Below are positions 28,192-36,383 of a stretch of 64,000 nucleotides of DNA, piece after piece. The translations under genes were made by a program, and so were the position numbers. Source of the stretch: Xanthomonas sp. (lineage in GTDB: Bacteria; Pseudomonadota; Gammaproteobacteria; Xanthomonadales; Xanthomonadaceae); NCBI RefSeq assembly GCF_017163755.1, contig NZ_JAFIWC010000027.1, forward strand, positions 1 to 64,000. The letters are read 5' to 3'. The notes beneath the pieces were generated by a model, which was not told the DNA's origin, did not search any database, and saw nothing but the letters and a program-made list of their open reading frames with translations. Every line of letters begins with the position of its first letter. Positions within the stretch are counted from its first letter, which is position 1.

Positions 28192-28959
28192 CGGCGGCGG
28201 TCTCTCATGGCCATGCGGTGATGGAGTGCGCCCCGGGAGGGGCGCAGCTTCGTTGGCGCGGGCTCGCTTGCCCGGATACCGCTGGTTGGTTCTGCCGCGC
28301 CTCGCCTGACTGACGAAGCGAACTTCGGTTAGTCACCGGCGCGCGCGGCAACAGTCCGCCGCTGACCTGCCGCTTGCCCGCCATGCCTGATCTGCTTCGT
28401 CTGTACCGACCGCTTGCTCGACAGTGCCGCTCTCGATCCTCGCCCTGGGCAGGGATCGCAACAGCGCCGCGAACGGAGCGACAGGTGAAAGGGGCGGTCG
28501 CTTACGCTGAAGGGCGAAGCGCGGCAGGCCGAAGAAGCTGCTGGCAGGGCAACTGCTCGAGAACGGCCTGACCCAGGATGCGAAGAAGCGACGAACGCGC
28601 CGATGCGGCGTACGCCGGTGCGCGCGCGCATCGGTCGTGGCGCCAGCGAGCGGCGCACCGGCGATGATCGGGATGAAGTGCCCGGGGCTCCGACCCGATC
28701 TCTAATCAGGCGGGGGACGCCGCCGCGGCCTCGGCGACGAATTCGTCGCGCAATCCGGGTTCCGGCTTCACGGCGGACATGGCTCGTTTCGACAGGGCCG
28801 ATCCGGCCCGAGGTACAGAAAGTACATGCCGCGTCATGAGGCGAGACGGCGGTGCGCCACGGTTAGCGTCGCCGCCAGACTCGACTGGCGCCGCCACGAC
28901 ACAGCGTTCGCTGCGCCGTGGCGGCGGCCGCGGACGTCAGCGGCGTCCGCGCGCTGCGC
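28192..28959. other. Gene-free stretch with one stem-loop
   Basis: There are 768 bp without a convincing gene. A hairpin lies 36 bp after the fucosidase stop at 28227-28246 (tgcgcccc / ggggcgca, loop ggga), with no U-tract, and might be a weak terminator. Short frames on both strands lack recognisable domains. One stretch near 28540-28590 could encode LLAGQLLENGLTQDAKK, which looks protein-like and might be a gene remnant, but no family was recognised. Confidence 0.4.
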
Positions 28960-29364
28960 TTACCACCAGCGCATGCCTTCGAACGGGTTCCAGCTGGTGC
29001 TGCCCTTCACCCGATCCAGGTAGAACGCGTAGTTGGCGATCATGCCGACCAGCACCGAATAGGCCACGCCCAGGCCGTTGGCGACCATCCGCGGCAGCAC
29101 GAACGCCAGCACGCCGATCAGCAGCGAGATGCCGATCAGCATGATCGCCTTGCGCCACAGGCCGAGGATGAAGAAGTAGATCCAGCCGAAGAAGAAGGCG
29201 AAGAAGTTCATGTTGATCTTCAGGCGGTCGCCGAACGACGGCAGCGCCTTGAACGCCGGCTTGAACTCGGGCGAGGCCGGACCGCCGTGGCGGTCGAAGA
29301 AGTCGAAGCGGAACTGCCACTTCGGGCTGAGCGGCGCGCGTTCCGGGAGGTTCTGGGTATTCAT
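28960..29364 (-). CDS. DUF2628-type small membrane protein
   Basis: A 134-residue inner-membrane protein. A polar N-terminus (WQFRFDFFDRHG and FKPAFKALPSFGDRLKINMN) precedes two or three hydrophobic segments: FFAFFFGWIYFFILGLW, IMLIGISLLIGVLAFVL and VAYSVLVGMIANYAFYL. It ends with WNPFEGMRWW. The FGWIYFFILGLWRKA pattern fits DUF2628 proteins, whose role is unknown. The ATG at 29364 gives the conserved N-terminus; upstream in-frame starts add unlikely sequence. An A+T-rich promoter-like patch with gtttccattgtagctgaata follows on the + strand at about 29390-29410. Confidence 0.8.
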   Translation of the reverse strand: MNTQNLPERAPLSPKWQFRFDFFDRHGGPASPEFKPAFKALPSFGDRLKINMNFFAFFFGWIYFFILGLWRKAIMLIGISLLIGVLAFVLPRMVANGLGVAYSVLVGMIANYAFYLDRVKGSTSWNPFEGMRWW

Positions 29365-29445
29365 TGACGGCAAAAGTCCATTTGTAAACGTTTCCATTGT
29401 AGCTGAATAGGCTAGCGGATGATCCATCGCCCGCTGCCGATACCT

Positions 29446-31488
29446 CTACGGCGCAGGCTCCTCCCCCGCCGGCCGGAGGTGCGCGTCCAGCCATGCCAGC
29501 ACGCGTTGCTGCACGTCGCGCCCATGCGCCCGCTCGTGGAACCAGTGCGGCGCGCGCGGGTAGCTGACCATCTCCACCGGGGTGCCGTTGAACTTCAGCG
29601 CGCGGTACAGCATCTGGCCCTGGCCCAGCGGCACGCGCCGGTCCTGTTCGCCGTGCAGGATCAGCACCGGCACCTTGATCCGGTCGGCATGGCGGATCGG
29701 CGAGTGGGCGTCGTATTCGCCGCGGTTGGCCAGCGGGTCGCCGAAGTAGCCCGGCAGGTAGTCCGGGGTGTCGGTGGTCAGCGCCATCGCGCCGATGTCG
29801 GTCACGCCGGCGCCGACGATCGCGGTGCGGAAGCGGTCCGACTGCGCCACCGCCCAGGCGGACAGGTAGCCACCGTAGCTCCAGCCGCCGATCGCCAGCC
29901 GCTGCGGGTCGACCACGCCCTCGGCCTGGAGCCGGTCGATGCCGTCGAGCACGTCCTGGAAATCGGCGCCGCCCCAGTCGTGGCGGGCCAGTTCGGCGAA
30001 GGCGGCGCCCTGGCCCTCCGAGCCGCGCGGATTGGGCAGGAACACCGCGTAGCCGCGGGTGCTGAGCAGCTGCGCCCAGTCGTGCCAGGAGCCCAGCCAG
30101 CCCGACCACCAGGCCCAGGCCGGACCGCCGTGGATCTGCACCAGGGTCGGCAGCCGGGTGCGGCCGTCCCAGTCCGGCGGGGTCAGCAACACGCCGGTGA
30201 TTTGGCGGCCGTCGCGGCTGGAGGCCCAGCTCAGTTCGCGCAGCCGGCCGTGCGCCCACCCGGCGACCTGCGGGTTGCTGTCGCTGCGCGCGCGCAGCCG
30301 GCCGTTGTCCAGCGTCCACACCTCGGCCGGCTGGTCGTCGCGGATGCCGATATAGGCGCTGCGGCCGTTGGCGGCAGTGGTGAAGCTCTGGTACGGGATC
30401 TGCGGCCGGGCCAGCGTCTTCCATTTGCCGCTGGACGCATCCAGGCGCAGGAACTCGCCGCGCACGCCGCGCTGGCCCTGGCCGATCAACGTGCGCTCGT
30501 CCTGCCAGCGCGCCAGCCACAGCGTGCCCGGCCAGTCCGGCGCCAGCGCCACGCGGGTGCCGGCGACCAGGTCGTGCACGTACAGCGTGGCGGTCATGCC
30601 GTGCGCGCCGAGTTCGCCGTACAGCAGGCGGCGCCCGTCCGGCGACCACTGCAGCGGGAACGCCGAGCTGCGCGCGCACAGCGGCGTGCCCAGGGTGCCG
30701 GCGGCCACGTCCAGCAGCACCACCCGCGAGGCGTACCAGTAGTCGTTGAGGGTGGTGCCATCGGACACGCGCAGCGCCAGCCGGGTGCCGTCCGGCGACC
30801 AGGCCAGGTCGTGCACCTGCAGCCCCGGCGGGGTCAGCGCGCGGGTCGCGCCGCTGCCCAGTTCGCGCAGCCACACCCGCGCGAACTGCCGCGGGCGCTC
30901 GACTTCGACCGCATCGTCCTTGGCCTCGGCGCGCGCCTTGTCGGCCGGCGACGGCGGGTCGGTGGCCAGGTAGGCGAGCCGGCGGCCATCGGCCGACAGC
31001 GCGAATGCGCTAACGTCGCCGGGCGAACGGGTCAGCGGCGTGGCCGCATCGCCGTCCGCGTCCACCTGCCAGACCTGGGTCGCGGCCAATCCTGCGTCCT
31101 TGTCCACGCCCGGCAGCGGCCGGTCGGACAGGAAGCCCAGCGTGCGGCCATCGTCGGCCCAGCGCGGGTTGCGGTCGCTGGCCGCATCCGGCGCGGGCAG
31201 GGCGACGGCGCCGTCGCGGCCTTGCGCCGGCACCCGCCAGATGCGGGTCAACGCCGGCTTGCCGTCGCCCTGCGGGGTCTCGACGGTGTAGGCGATGCGC
31301 GCGCCGTCGCGGCTGATCTGCGGATCGCCGACCTGCGCCAGCTGCATGATCTGCGCCGGGGTCGGCGGCGGCGCGGCGGCGCGCACGGGCGCGGCGAAGG
31401 CCAGCGCCAGCGCGCAGGCGACGGCGGCGGCGCGGTGCCCTGGAGCGAGCCGGGCACGCGGAAGGATCGGTCGGAAGACGGCGCTCAT
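29446..31488 (-). CDS. Exported S9 family peptidase (prolyl-oligopeptidase fold)
   Basis: A 680-residue serine peptidase. A signal peptide ends near ALAFAAPVRA (about 40). A beta-propeller made of TolB/PD40-like repeats fills about 50-400 (ISRDGARIAYTVETPQGDG, LAWSPDGTRLALRVSD and others). The alpha/beta hydrolase domain fills about 415-680, with the nucleophile in LAIGGWSYGGYLSAWA (GxSxGG), acid near HGEQDRRVPLGQG and a histidine in APHWFHE. It would trim short peptides in the periplasm. It is the last gene of a five-gene overlapping operon, its ATG overlapping the upstream hydrolase stop by four bases. Confidence 0.93.
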   Translation of the reverse strand: MSAVFRPILPRARLAPGHRAAAVACALALAFAAPVRAAAPPPTPAQIMQLAQVGDPQISRDGARIAYTVETPQGDGKPALTRIWRVPAQGRDGAVALPAPDAASDRNPRWADDGRTLGFLSDRPLPGVDKDAGLAATQVWQVDADGDAATPLTRSPGDVSAFALSADGRRLAYLATDPPSPADKARAEAKDDAVEVERPRQFARVWLRELGSGATRALTPPGLQVHDLAWSPDGTRLALRVSDGTTLNDYWYASRVVLLDVAAGTLGTPLCARSSAFPLQWSPDGRRLLYGELGAHGMTATLYVHDLVAGTRVALAPDWPGTLWLARWQDERTLIGQGQRGVRGEFLRLDASSGKWKTLARPQIPYQSFTTAANGRSAYIGIRDDQPAEVWTLDNGRLRARSDSNPQVAGWAHGRLRELSWASSRDGRQITGVLLTPPDWDGRTRLPTLVQIHGGPAWAWWSGWLGSWHDWAQLLSTRGYAVFLPNPRGSEGQGAAFAELARHDWGGADFQDVLDGIDRLQAEGVVDPQRLAIGGWSYGGYLSAWAVAQSDRFRTAIVGAGVTDIGAMALTTDTPDYLPGYFGDPLANRGEYDAHSPIRHADRIKVPVLILHGEQDRRVPLGQGQMLYRALKFNGTPVEMVSYPRAPHWFHERAHGRDVQQRVLAWLDAHLRPAGEEPAP

Positions 31489-32486
31489 GCGCCATTCTCG
31501 CGGCAATCGGCGGCGCCGGACCCGGCATGCAGGTGCCGGCGCAGCCAGCCGGCGCCGGCCGCCACCGCGTCGCGCGCCTGCGCCGAGACCGACATCGCCT
31601 CCAGGAAGCTATGCGGCGCGCCGGGGTAGACGCGCTGCTCGACGGCCACCCCGGCCGCGGCCAGGCGCTGCGCCATCTGCACGCTCTGCTCGCCCAGCAC
31701 GTCGCGCTCGCCCCACAGCAGCAGCGCCGGCGGCAGGCCGTGCAGCGCGGCGCGCAGCGGGCGCGCCAGCGGATCGCGGCAGGCGTGCGCGGCCTGGCCG
31801 AGGTAGCAGCGCCAGAACTCGTCCATCTCCGCCGCGCTGAGCATCGCGTCGGCGCCGCCGAGCGCGGCGGCGGTGCGCGCGTCGATGTGCGGGTCGAAGG
31901 CGCCGTAGTTCAACAGCAGCGCACCCACGCCGCGCAGCGCTTGCCGGTCGCGCAGGCACAGCGCGGTGGCCAGCGCCAGCTGCGCGCCGGCCGAATCGCC
32001 GCCCAGCGCCAGCCGCTGCGCGTCCACGCCCAGCGCGTGCGCGTGCGCGCGCAGCCAGGCGACGCTGTGCACGCTCTGCTCCAGCGCGGCCGGGTACGGA
32101 TGCTCCGGCGCCAGCACGTAGTCGATGCCGACCACCACCACGCCGGCCGCGGCGGCGTACTCGCGCATCAGCCGGTCGTGGGTGTCCACGCTGAACAGGC
32201 ACCAGCCGCCGCCGTGCAGGTACAGCAGCGCCGGTGCCGAGGCCGGCGCCCGCGCCGGGCGGTACACGCGCAACCGGCAGGCGCCGGCAGGCGCGTCGAT
32301 CCGGTGCTCTTCGACCGCGGCCATCTGCGGCCCGCCGGCGCGCCACGGCGCGCGCACCGTCTCGGCGATCTGCCGGCGCTGCGGCCAGTCCAGCGCGCGG
32401 CCGGCGGCCAGTTGCGCCGAGTGGCGGCACACCGCCTCGACGAAGCCGCGCAGCTGCGGGTCCAGCGCGTCCAGGCTCGCGCTCAT
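31485..32486 (-). CDS. Alpha/beta hydrolase, HSL-type esterase
   Basis: A 333-residue hydrolase of the hormone-sensitive-lipase group. Oxyanion-hole motif YLHGGGWCLFS near residue 90, nucleophile elbow LALGGDSAGAQLALATAL, acid in WGERDVL and histidine in GAPHSFLEAM. There is no signal peptide, so it probably cleaves a short-chain ester in the cytoplasm. It overlaps the PaiB-like gene by four bases upstream and the S9 peptidase by four downstream. The natural substrate is unknown. Confidence 0.92.
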   Translation of the reverse strand: MSASLDALDPQLRGFVEAVCRHSAQLAAGRALDWPQRRQIAETVRAPWRAGGPQMAAVEEHRIDAPAGACRLRVYRPARAPASAPALLYLHGGGWCLFSVDTHDRLMREYAAAAGVVVVGIDYVLAPEHPYPAALEQSVHSVAWLRAHAHALGVDAQRLALGGDSAGAQLALATALCLRDRQALRGVGALLLNYGAFDPHIDARTAAALGGADAMLSAAEMDEFWRCYLGQAAHACRDPLARPLRAALHGLPPALLLWGERDVLGEQSVQMAQRLAAAGVAVEQRVYPGAPHSFLEAMSVSAQARDAVAAGAGWLRRHLHAGSGAADCRENGA

Positions 32487-33130
32487 GCGTCGGCTCCCGG
32501 CGCCGGCGCGTCCGCGGCGAAGGCGCGCATCCAGTCCACCAGCGCATGCGCGCCGGCGCCGCCCAGCCCGGCGAGGATCTGCGCGAAATCCTGCGCGCGT
32601 TCGTCCTGGCCCAGCTTGAAGGTGGCGCGCACGTCGACGATCTCGCCGCGCAGCGCGCTGACCCCCACGGCCAGCCGCGCATAGCGCTCGCCCATCTCTT
32701 CCAGGCGCCATGCGGCGTCGCGGCCGGCTTCCATCGCGGTCACCAGCGCCTGCAGTTCGGCGGCGATCGCCGCGGCGGAGTCGTCCACCTCCACCCGCAG
32801 CGTGAACACCGCCGCGGCGTAGTTCCAGGTCGGCGCCTGGGTGCGGTCGTCCAGCCAGCTCGGCGACACGTAGGCGTGCGGCCCCAGCACCAGCGCCTGC
32901 GCCTGCGGATCGCGGCGCAGCCGCGCCACGTGCGGATTGCGCCGCGCCAGGTGCCCGCGCAGCGCGAGCAACCGGCCGTCGGCGGCGCATTCGGCGCGCA
33001 GCGGCAGCGGCGTGAACGCGGCATCGTCGCCACCGGCCGAAACCAGCCAGGCCATCGGCTGCGCGCGCAGCAGCGCCAGCAGGTCGTGCGGCGAACGCGC
33101 GGCGTAGCGGGCATCGCGTGCATGTCCCAT
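32483..33130 (-). CDS. PaiB-like FMN-binding protein
   Basis: A 215-residue protein of the PaiB / FMN-binding negative transcriptional regulator family (split-barrel flavin fold). Recognisable blocks are LLALLRAQPMAWLVSAGGDD, LPLRAECAADGRLLALRGHL, ARRNPH, PHAYVSPSW and TWNYAAAVFTLRVEV. The C-terminal FKLGQDERAQDF corresponds to the family's K(L/M)SQN-type ending, here changed. In Bacillus PaiB is linked to polyamine control; here a catabolic or regulatory role in the operon is inference. Its ATG shares one base with the amidase stop. Confidence 0.9.
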   Translation of the reverse strand: MGHARDARYAARSPHDLLALLRAQPMAWLVSAGGDDAAFTPLPLRAECAADGRLLALRGHLARRNPHVARLRRDPQAQALVLGPHAYVSPSWLDDRTQAPTWNYAAAVFTLRVEVDDSAAAIAAELQALVTAMEAGRDAAWRLEEMGERYARLAVGVSALRGEIVDVRATFKLGQDERAQDFAQILAGLGGAGAHALVDWMRAFAADAPAPGADA

Positions 33131-34581
33131 CACGGCGTCTCCTTCGGATCGGCCGCGGCCACCGAGTGCGGCGGCCAGCGCTGCTGCCACGGCGCGGCCG
33201 CTTCCAGTTCGTAGGCCAGCGCCAGCAGCACGGCTTCGGCGCCGCGGTCGGCGACGAACTGCACGCCGATCGGCAGGCCGTCGCCGCCGTGCGCCAGCGG
33301 CAGCGCGATCGCCGGCGTGCCGGCCAGGTTCTGCAGCGGCGTGTATGCGGCCCAGTCGAAGAAGCCCGGCATCAGTTCCTCGAGCACCCGGTCCGGCGCC
33401 AGCTCGCCCAGCGGCGGCGGCGGCGTGCGCACCACCGGGGTCAGCAGCACGTCCACGCGCGTGTGCAGCGCCTGCAGCGCGGCCGGCAGCGCGGCCAGCT
33501 GCGCATAGGCCTGCTCGAGTTCGGCGATGCCGCAATGGGCCAGGTTCCATTGCGCCAGCTCGCGCGTCCACGGCTCCAGCGCGCGCTGCGCGACCGCTTC
33601 GCCGAGGCTGGCGACGGCCGCGTCGACGCAATCGGCGGCCATGTGCGACCACAGCGTGACCAGCGCGCGCGTGGCCGCGGCGCCGTCGATCGGGTAGGCC
33701 ATGCGCTCGACCCGATGGCCCAGGCCTTCGCACAGCTGCGCGGCCTGCGCCAGCGCCGCGGCCACCTCGGCCTGCGGCGCCTGCCCGCGCAGGCCGGTGT
33801 CGATCACTCCGATGCGCAAGCGCCGCGGCGACGCGGCGGTCACCATCGGCGGCGACTGCGGATGCGCGGCGGCGAACGCCCAGGCGCTGTCGCGCACGCT
33901 GCGCGACATCAGCGCATCGCTCACCATCAGGTCTTCCAGCACGTGCCGGCCACGCACCCGCACCACGCCGCCGCGCCCGGGCTTGAGCCCGACCACGCCG
34001 CAGCACGCCGCCGGAATGCGGATGGAACCGGCGCCGTCGCTGCCGTGCGCCAGCGGCACGATGCCGGCGGCCAGCGCCGCGCCGGCGCCGCCGCTGGAGC
34101 CGCCCGGCGAATGCGCCGGCGACCACGGGTTGCGGGTGACCGGACCGAGCAGCGGCTCGGTCGACGGCAGCAGGCCGAATTCGGGCATCGCGCTCTTGCC
34201 CAGCGGCACCAGGCCCTGCGCCTGGAAACGCTGCGCGAACGGATAGGCCTGCGTGGCCAGCACGCCGGTGCGGCTGCGCGAGCCGGCCAGGCTCGGCATG
34301 CCGGGGAAGTCCAGCGAGTCCTTCAGCAGGTACGGCACGCCGCCCAGCGGCGGGCGCTGCGCCAGCGCATCCACCGCGCGCGCGTGCTGCCGCGCCAGCG
34401 CGAAGGCGCGATGGCTGAGCGCGCCCAGCGACGGGTCCAGCCGCTGCGCGCGCACGATCGCCGCCTCGGTCAGTTCCAGCGCGGTCAGTTCGCCGCGCGC
34501 CAGCAGCGCGGCCTGGTCGTGGGCGTCCAGGCGCCCGAGCGCCAGCGCGTCGTCGACGCGCAGCGAAACAGCATCGGTCAT
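33130..34581 (-). CDS. Amidase-signature-family amidase
   Basis: A 483-residue amidase. The Ser-cisSer-Lys triad is visible: Lys in GGVPYLLKDSLD, and the Gly/Ser-rich signature SPGGSSGGAGAALAAGIVPL followed by GSDGAGSIRIPAACCGVVGL. GLKPGRGG completes the motif. It hydrolyses an amide bond of unknown substrate, probably in the cytoplasm since no signal peptide is seen. It sits between the permease and PaiB genes with 4-bp and 1-bp overlaps. Confidence 0.94.
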   Translation of the reverse strand: MTDAVSLRVDDALALGRLDAHDQAALLARGELTALELTEAAIVRAQRLDPSLGALSHRAFALARQHARAVDALAQRPPLGGVPYLLKDSLDFPGMPSLAGSRSRTGVLATQAYPFAQRFQAQGLVPLGKSAMPEFGLLPSTEPLLGPVTRNPWSPAHSPGGSSGGAGAALAAGIVPLAHGSDGAGSIRIPAACCGVVGLKPGRGGVVRVRGRHVLEDLMVSDALMSRSVRDSAWAFAAAHPQSPPMVTAASPRRLRIGVIDTGLRGQAPQAEVAAALAQAAQLCEGLGHRVERMAYPIDGAAATRALVTLWSHMAADCVDAAVASLGEAVAQRALEPWTRELAQWNLAHCGIAELEQAYAQLAALPAALQALHTRVDVLLTPVVRTPPPPLGELAPDRVLEELMPGFFDWAAYTPLQNLAGTPAIALPLAHGGDGLPIGVQFVADRGAEAVLLALAYELEAAAPWQQRWPPHSVAAADPKETP

Positions 34582-36140
34582 GAAGTCGGTCCGTCGCTTG
34601 CGTGAGAAAGGTCCGTGGCCTGCGCCGCGCGGCGCGCGCGGCGCAGCCCGTAGCCCAGGTAGATCGCCGCCCCGGCCAGGCAGTAGCCGAGCAGGATCGC
34701 GGCCGGCAGCAGGTCGCCGCGGCGCACCTGGATCGCCATGTCGGTCAGCACCGGCGCCATCATCGCCAGGCACAGCACGATGCCCAGCACCGGCACCACG
34801 CCCAGCCACCAGCGGCCGACACGGATACCGCCCAGCGGCACGCGGAAGCCGCCGCGCAGTTCGGGCCGGGTGGAGCGCAGCCAGATCACCGACACGCACA
34901 CCACCAGGAACGCCGAGGCGATGCCCAGGCAGGCCAGGTCGCCGAGCACGCCGATCGGCAGCAGCGCCGCCGACAGCGCGGCGATGCCGCCCAGCACCAG
35001 ATTGCCCAGCCAGGGCGTGCGCCAGCGCGGGTGCACGCGGGTGAACAGCGGCGGCAGCAGGCCGTCACGCGCCATCGCCAGGGTCATGCGCGAATGGCCG
35101 TAGGCATTGGCCAGCAGCACCGAACCCAGGCCGGTGAGCGCGCCGAGCTTGATCAGCACCGCGAACCCCGGCCAGCCGATGCGGTCCACCGCCAGCGCGA
35201 TCGGGTCGGGCACGCCGAGCTGGCGATACGGCACCAGCCCGGTCAGCACCGCGCCGGCGGCGATGTACAGCACGGTGCACGCCGCCAGCGCGCCGAGAAT
35301 GCCCACCGGCACGTCGCGGCGCGGATTGCGCGCCTCGGCCGAGGCGGTGGAGACGGTCTCGAAGCCGAGATAGGCGAAGAACAGCATCGCCGCGCCGCGC
35401 AGCACGCCCGGCCAGCCGTAGGCGAAGCCGCCTTCGTTGGCCGGGATGAACGGCCGCCAGTTGCCCGGATCGACGAACCACGCGCCGACCGCGACGAAGG
35501 CGACCAACACCGCGACCTTGACCGCCACCAGCAGCGCGTTGGCCGCGGCCGAACGGCTGACGCCGAAGATCATGGTCAGCGCCGCGGCGATCGCCGCCAG
35601 CGCCGCGACCGCGTTGAACCCGCCGCCGAACTTCAGATCGGTGTGGCCGCCCTGCTGCACCGCCTGCACCAGCGGCGTGGCGAACGCGGCCGGCACCTGC
35701 ACGCCGAGGTTGCCGAGCAGGCTGACCAGGTAGCCGGAAAAGCCCACCGACACCGCCGCCGCGGCCAGCGTGTATTCCAGCATCACCAGCCACGCCAGCG
35801 CCCACGCCGCGCCTTCGCCGAAGGTGACGTAGCAGTAGCTGTAGGCCGAGCCCGGCACCGGGATGGTGGAGGCCAGTTCCGCGTAGCACAGCCCGGTGAA
35901 CGCGCACGACAGCGCCGCGATCACGAACGACAGCATCACTCCGGGGCCGGCGAATTCGGCCGCCGCCGCGCCGGTCATCACGTACACGCCGGCTCCGAGG
36001 ATGTTGGCCACGCCCAGCACCAACAGGCTGCCCATGCCGAGCCGGCGCTGCAGCCCGGCGCGGTCGACGTCGGCCACCGCCACGTCGATGGACTTGCGCG
36101 TGCAGGCCTGCGCCCAGCGCCCGGGCACCGGCGCGCTCAT
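34578..36140 (-). CDS. APC-family amino-acid permease
   Basis: A 520-residue amino-acid/polyamine transporter with about 12 or more membrane segments. Motifs: LGVANILGAGVYVMTGAAAA in helix one, ELASTIPVPGSAYSYCYVTF, MLFFAYLGFETVSTASAEAR in helix six region, and MTLAMARDGLLPPLF. It is the first gene of the operon permease-amidase-paiB-hydrolase-S9 peptidase, so it probably imports the amide or amino-acid product those enzymes handle. The start at 36140 was chosen over upstream in-frame positions because the conserved CTRKSIDVAVAD begins soon after. Confidence 0.93.
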   Translation of the reverse strand: MSAPVPGRWAQACTRKSIDVAVADVDRAGLQRRLGMGSLLVLGVANILGAGVYVMTGAAAAEFAGPGVMLSFVIAALSCAFTGLCYAELASTIPVPGSAYSYCYVTFGEGAAWALAWLVMLEYTLAAAAVSVGFSGYLVSLLGNLGVQVPAAFATPLVQAVQQGGHTDLKFGGGFNAVAALAAIAAALTMIFGVSRSAAANALLVAVKVAVLVAFVAVGAWFVDPGNWRPFIPANEGGFAYGWPGVLRGAAMLFFAYLGFETVSTASAEARNPRRDVPVGILGALAACTVLYIAAGAVLTGLVPYRQLGVPDPIALAVDRIGWPGFAVLIKLGALTGLGSVLLANAYGHSRMTLAMARDGLLPPLFTRVHPRWRTPWLGNLVLGGIAALSAALLPIGVLGDLACLGIASAFLVVCVSVIWLRSTRPELRGGFRVPLGGIRVGRWWLGVVPVLGIVLCLAMMAPVLTDMAIQVRRGDLLPAAILLGYCLAGAAIYLGYGLRRARRAAQATDLSHASDGPTS

Positions 36141-36383
36141 GCGCCGTTGCCCGCTGCGCGCGCCGGCGCGGCCGCACGGGTAGCGACGGCGCCCGTGCGC
36201 ATCGCCACCGGCGGCATCGGCTCGGCACGGCACTCCGGCCGCGGCGCAGCGACCGCTGCGTCGTGTTGCCGCAAGCGTCCGCCGCGCGCGCCGATCCAGG
36301 GCGCTGCGCAGCCGTCGCCGCCACGCACGCGCCGTGCGCGCGGCGCCGCGCGCCGGATGCCGCTGATGTCCGCCGCCATGCGC

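Noticed and set aside
28329-28658. 109-codon minus-strand frame in the tract after the fucosidase
   Set aside because: Arg/Ser/Ala-rich, no domain, no ribosome site; typical of GC-rich non-coding DNA.
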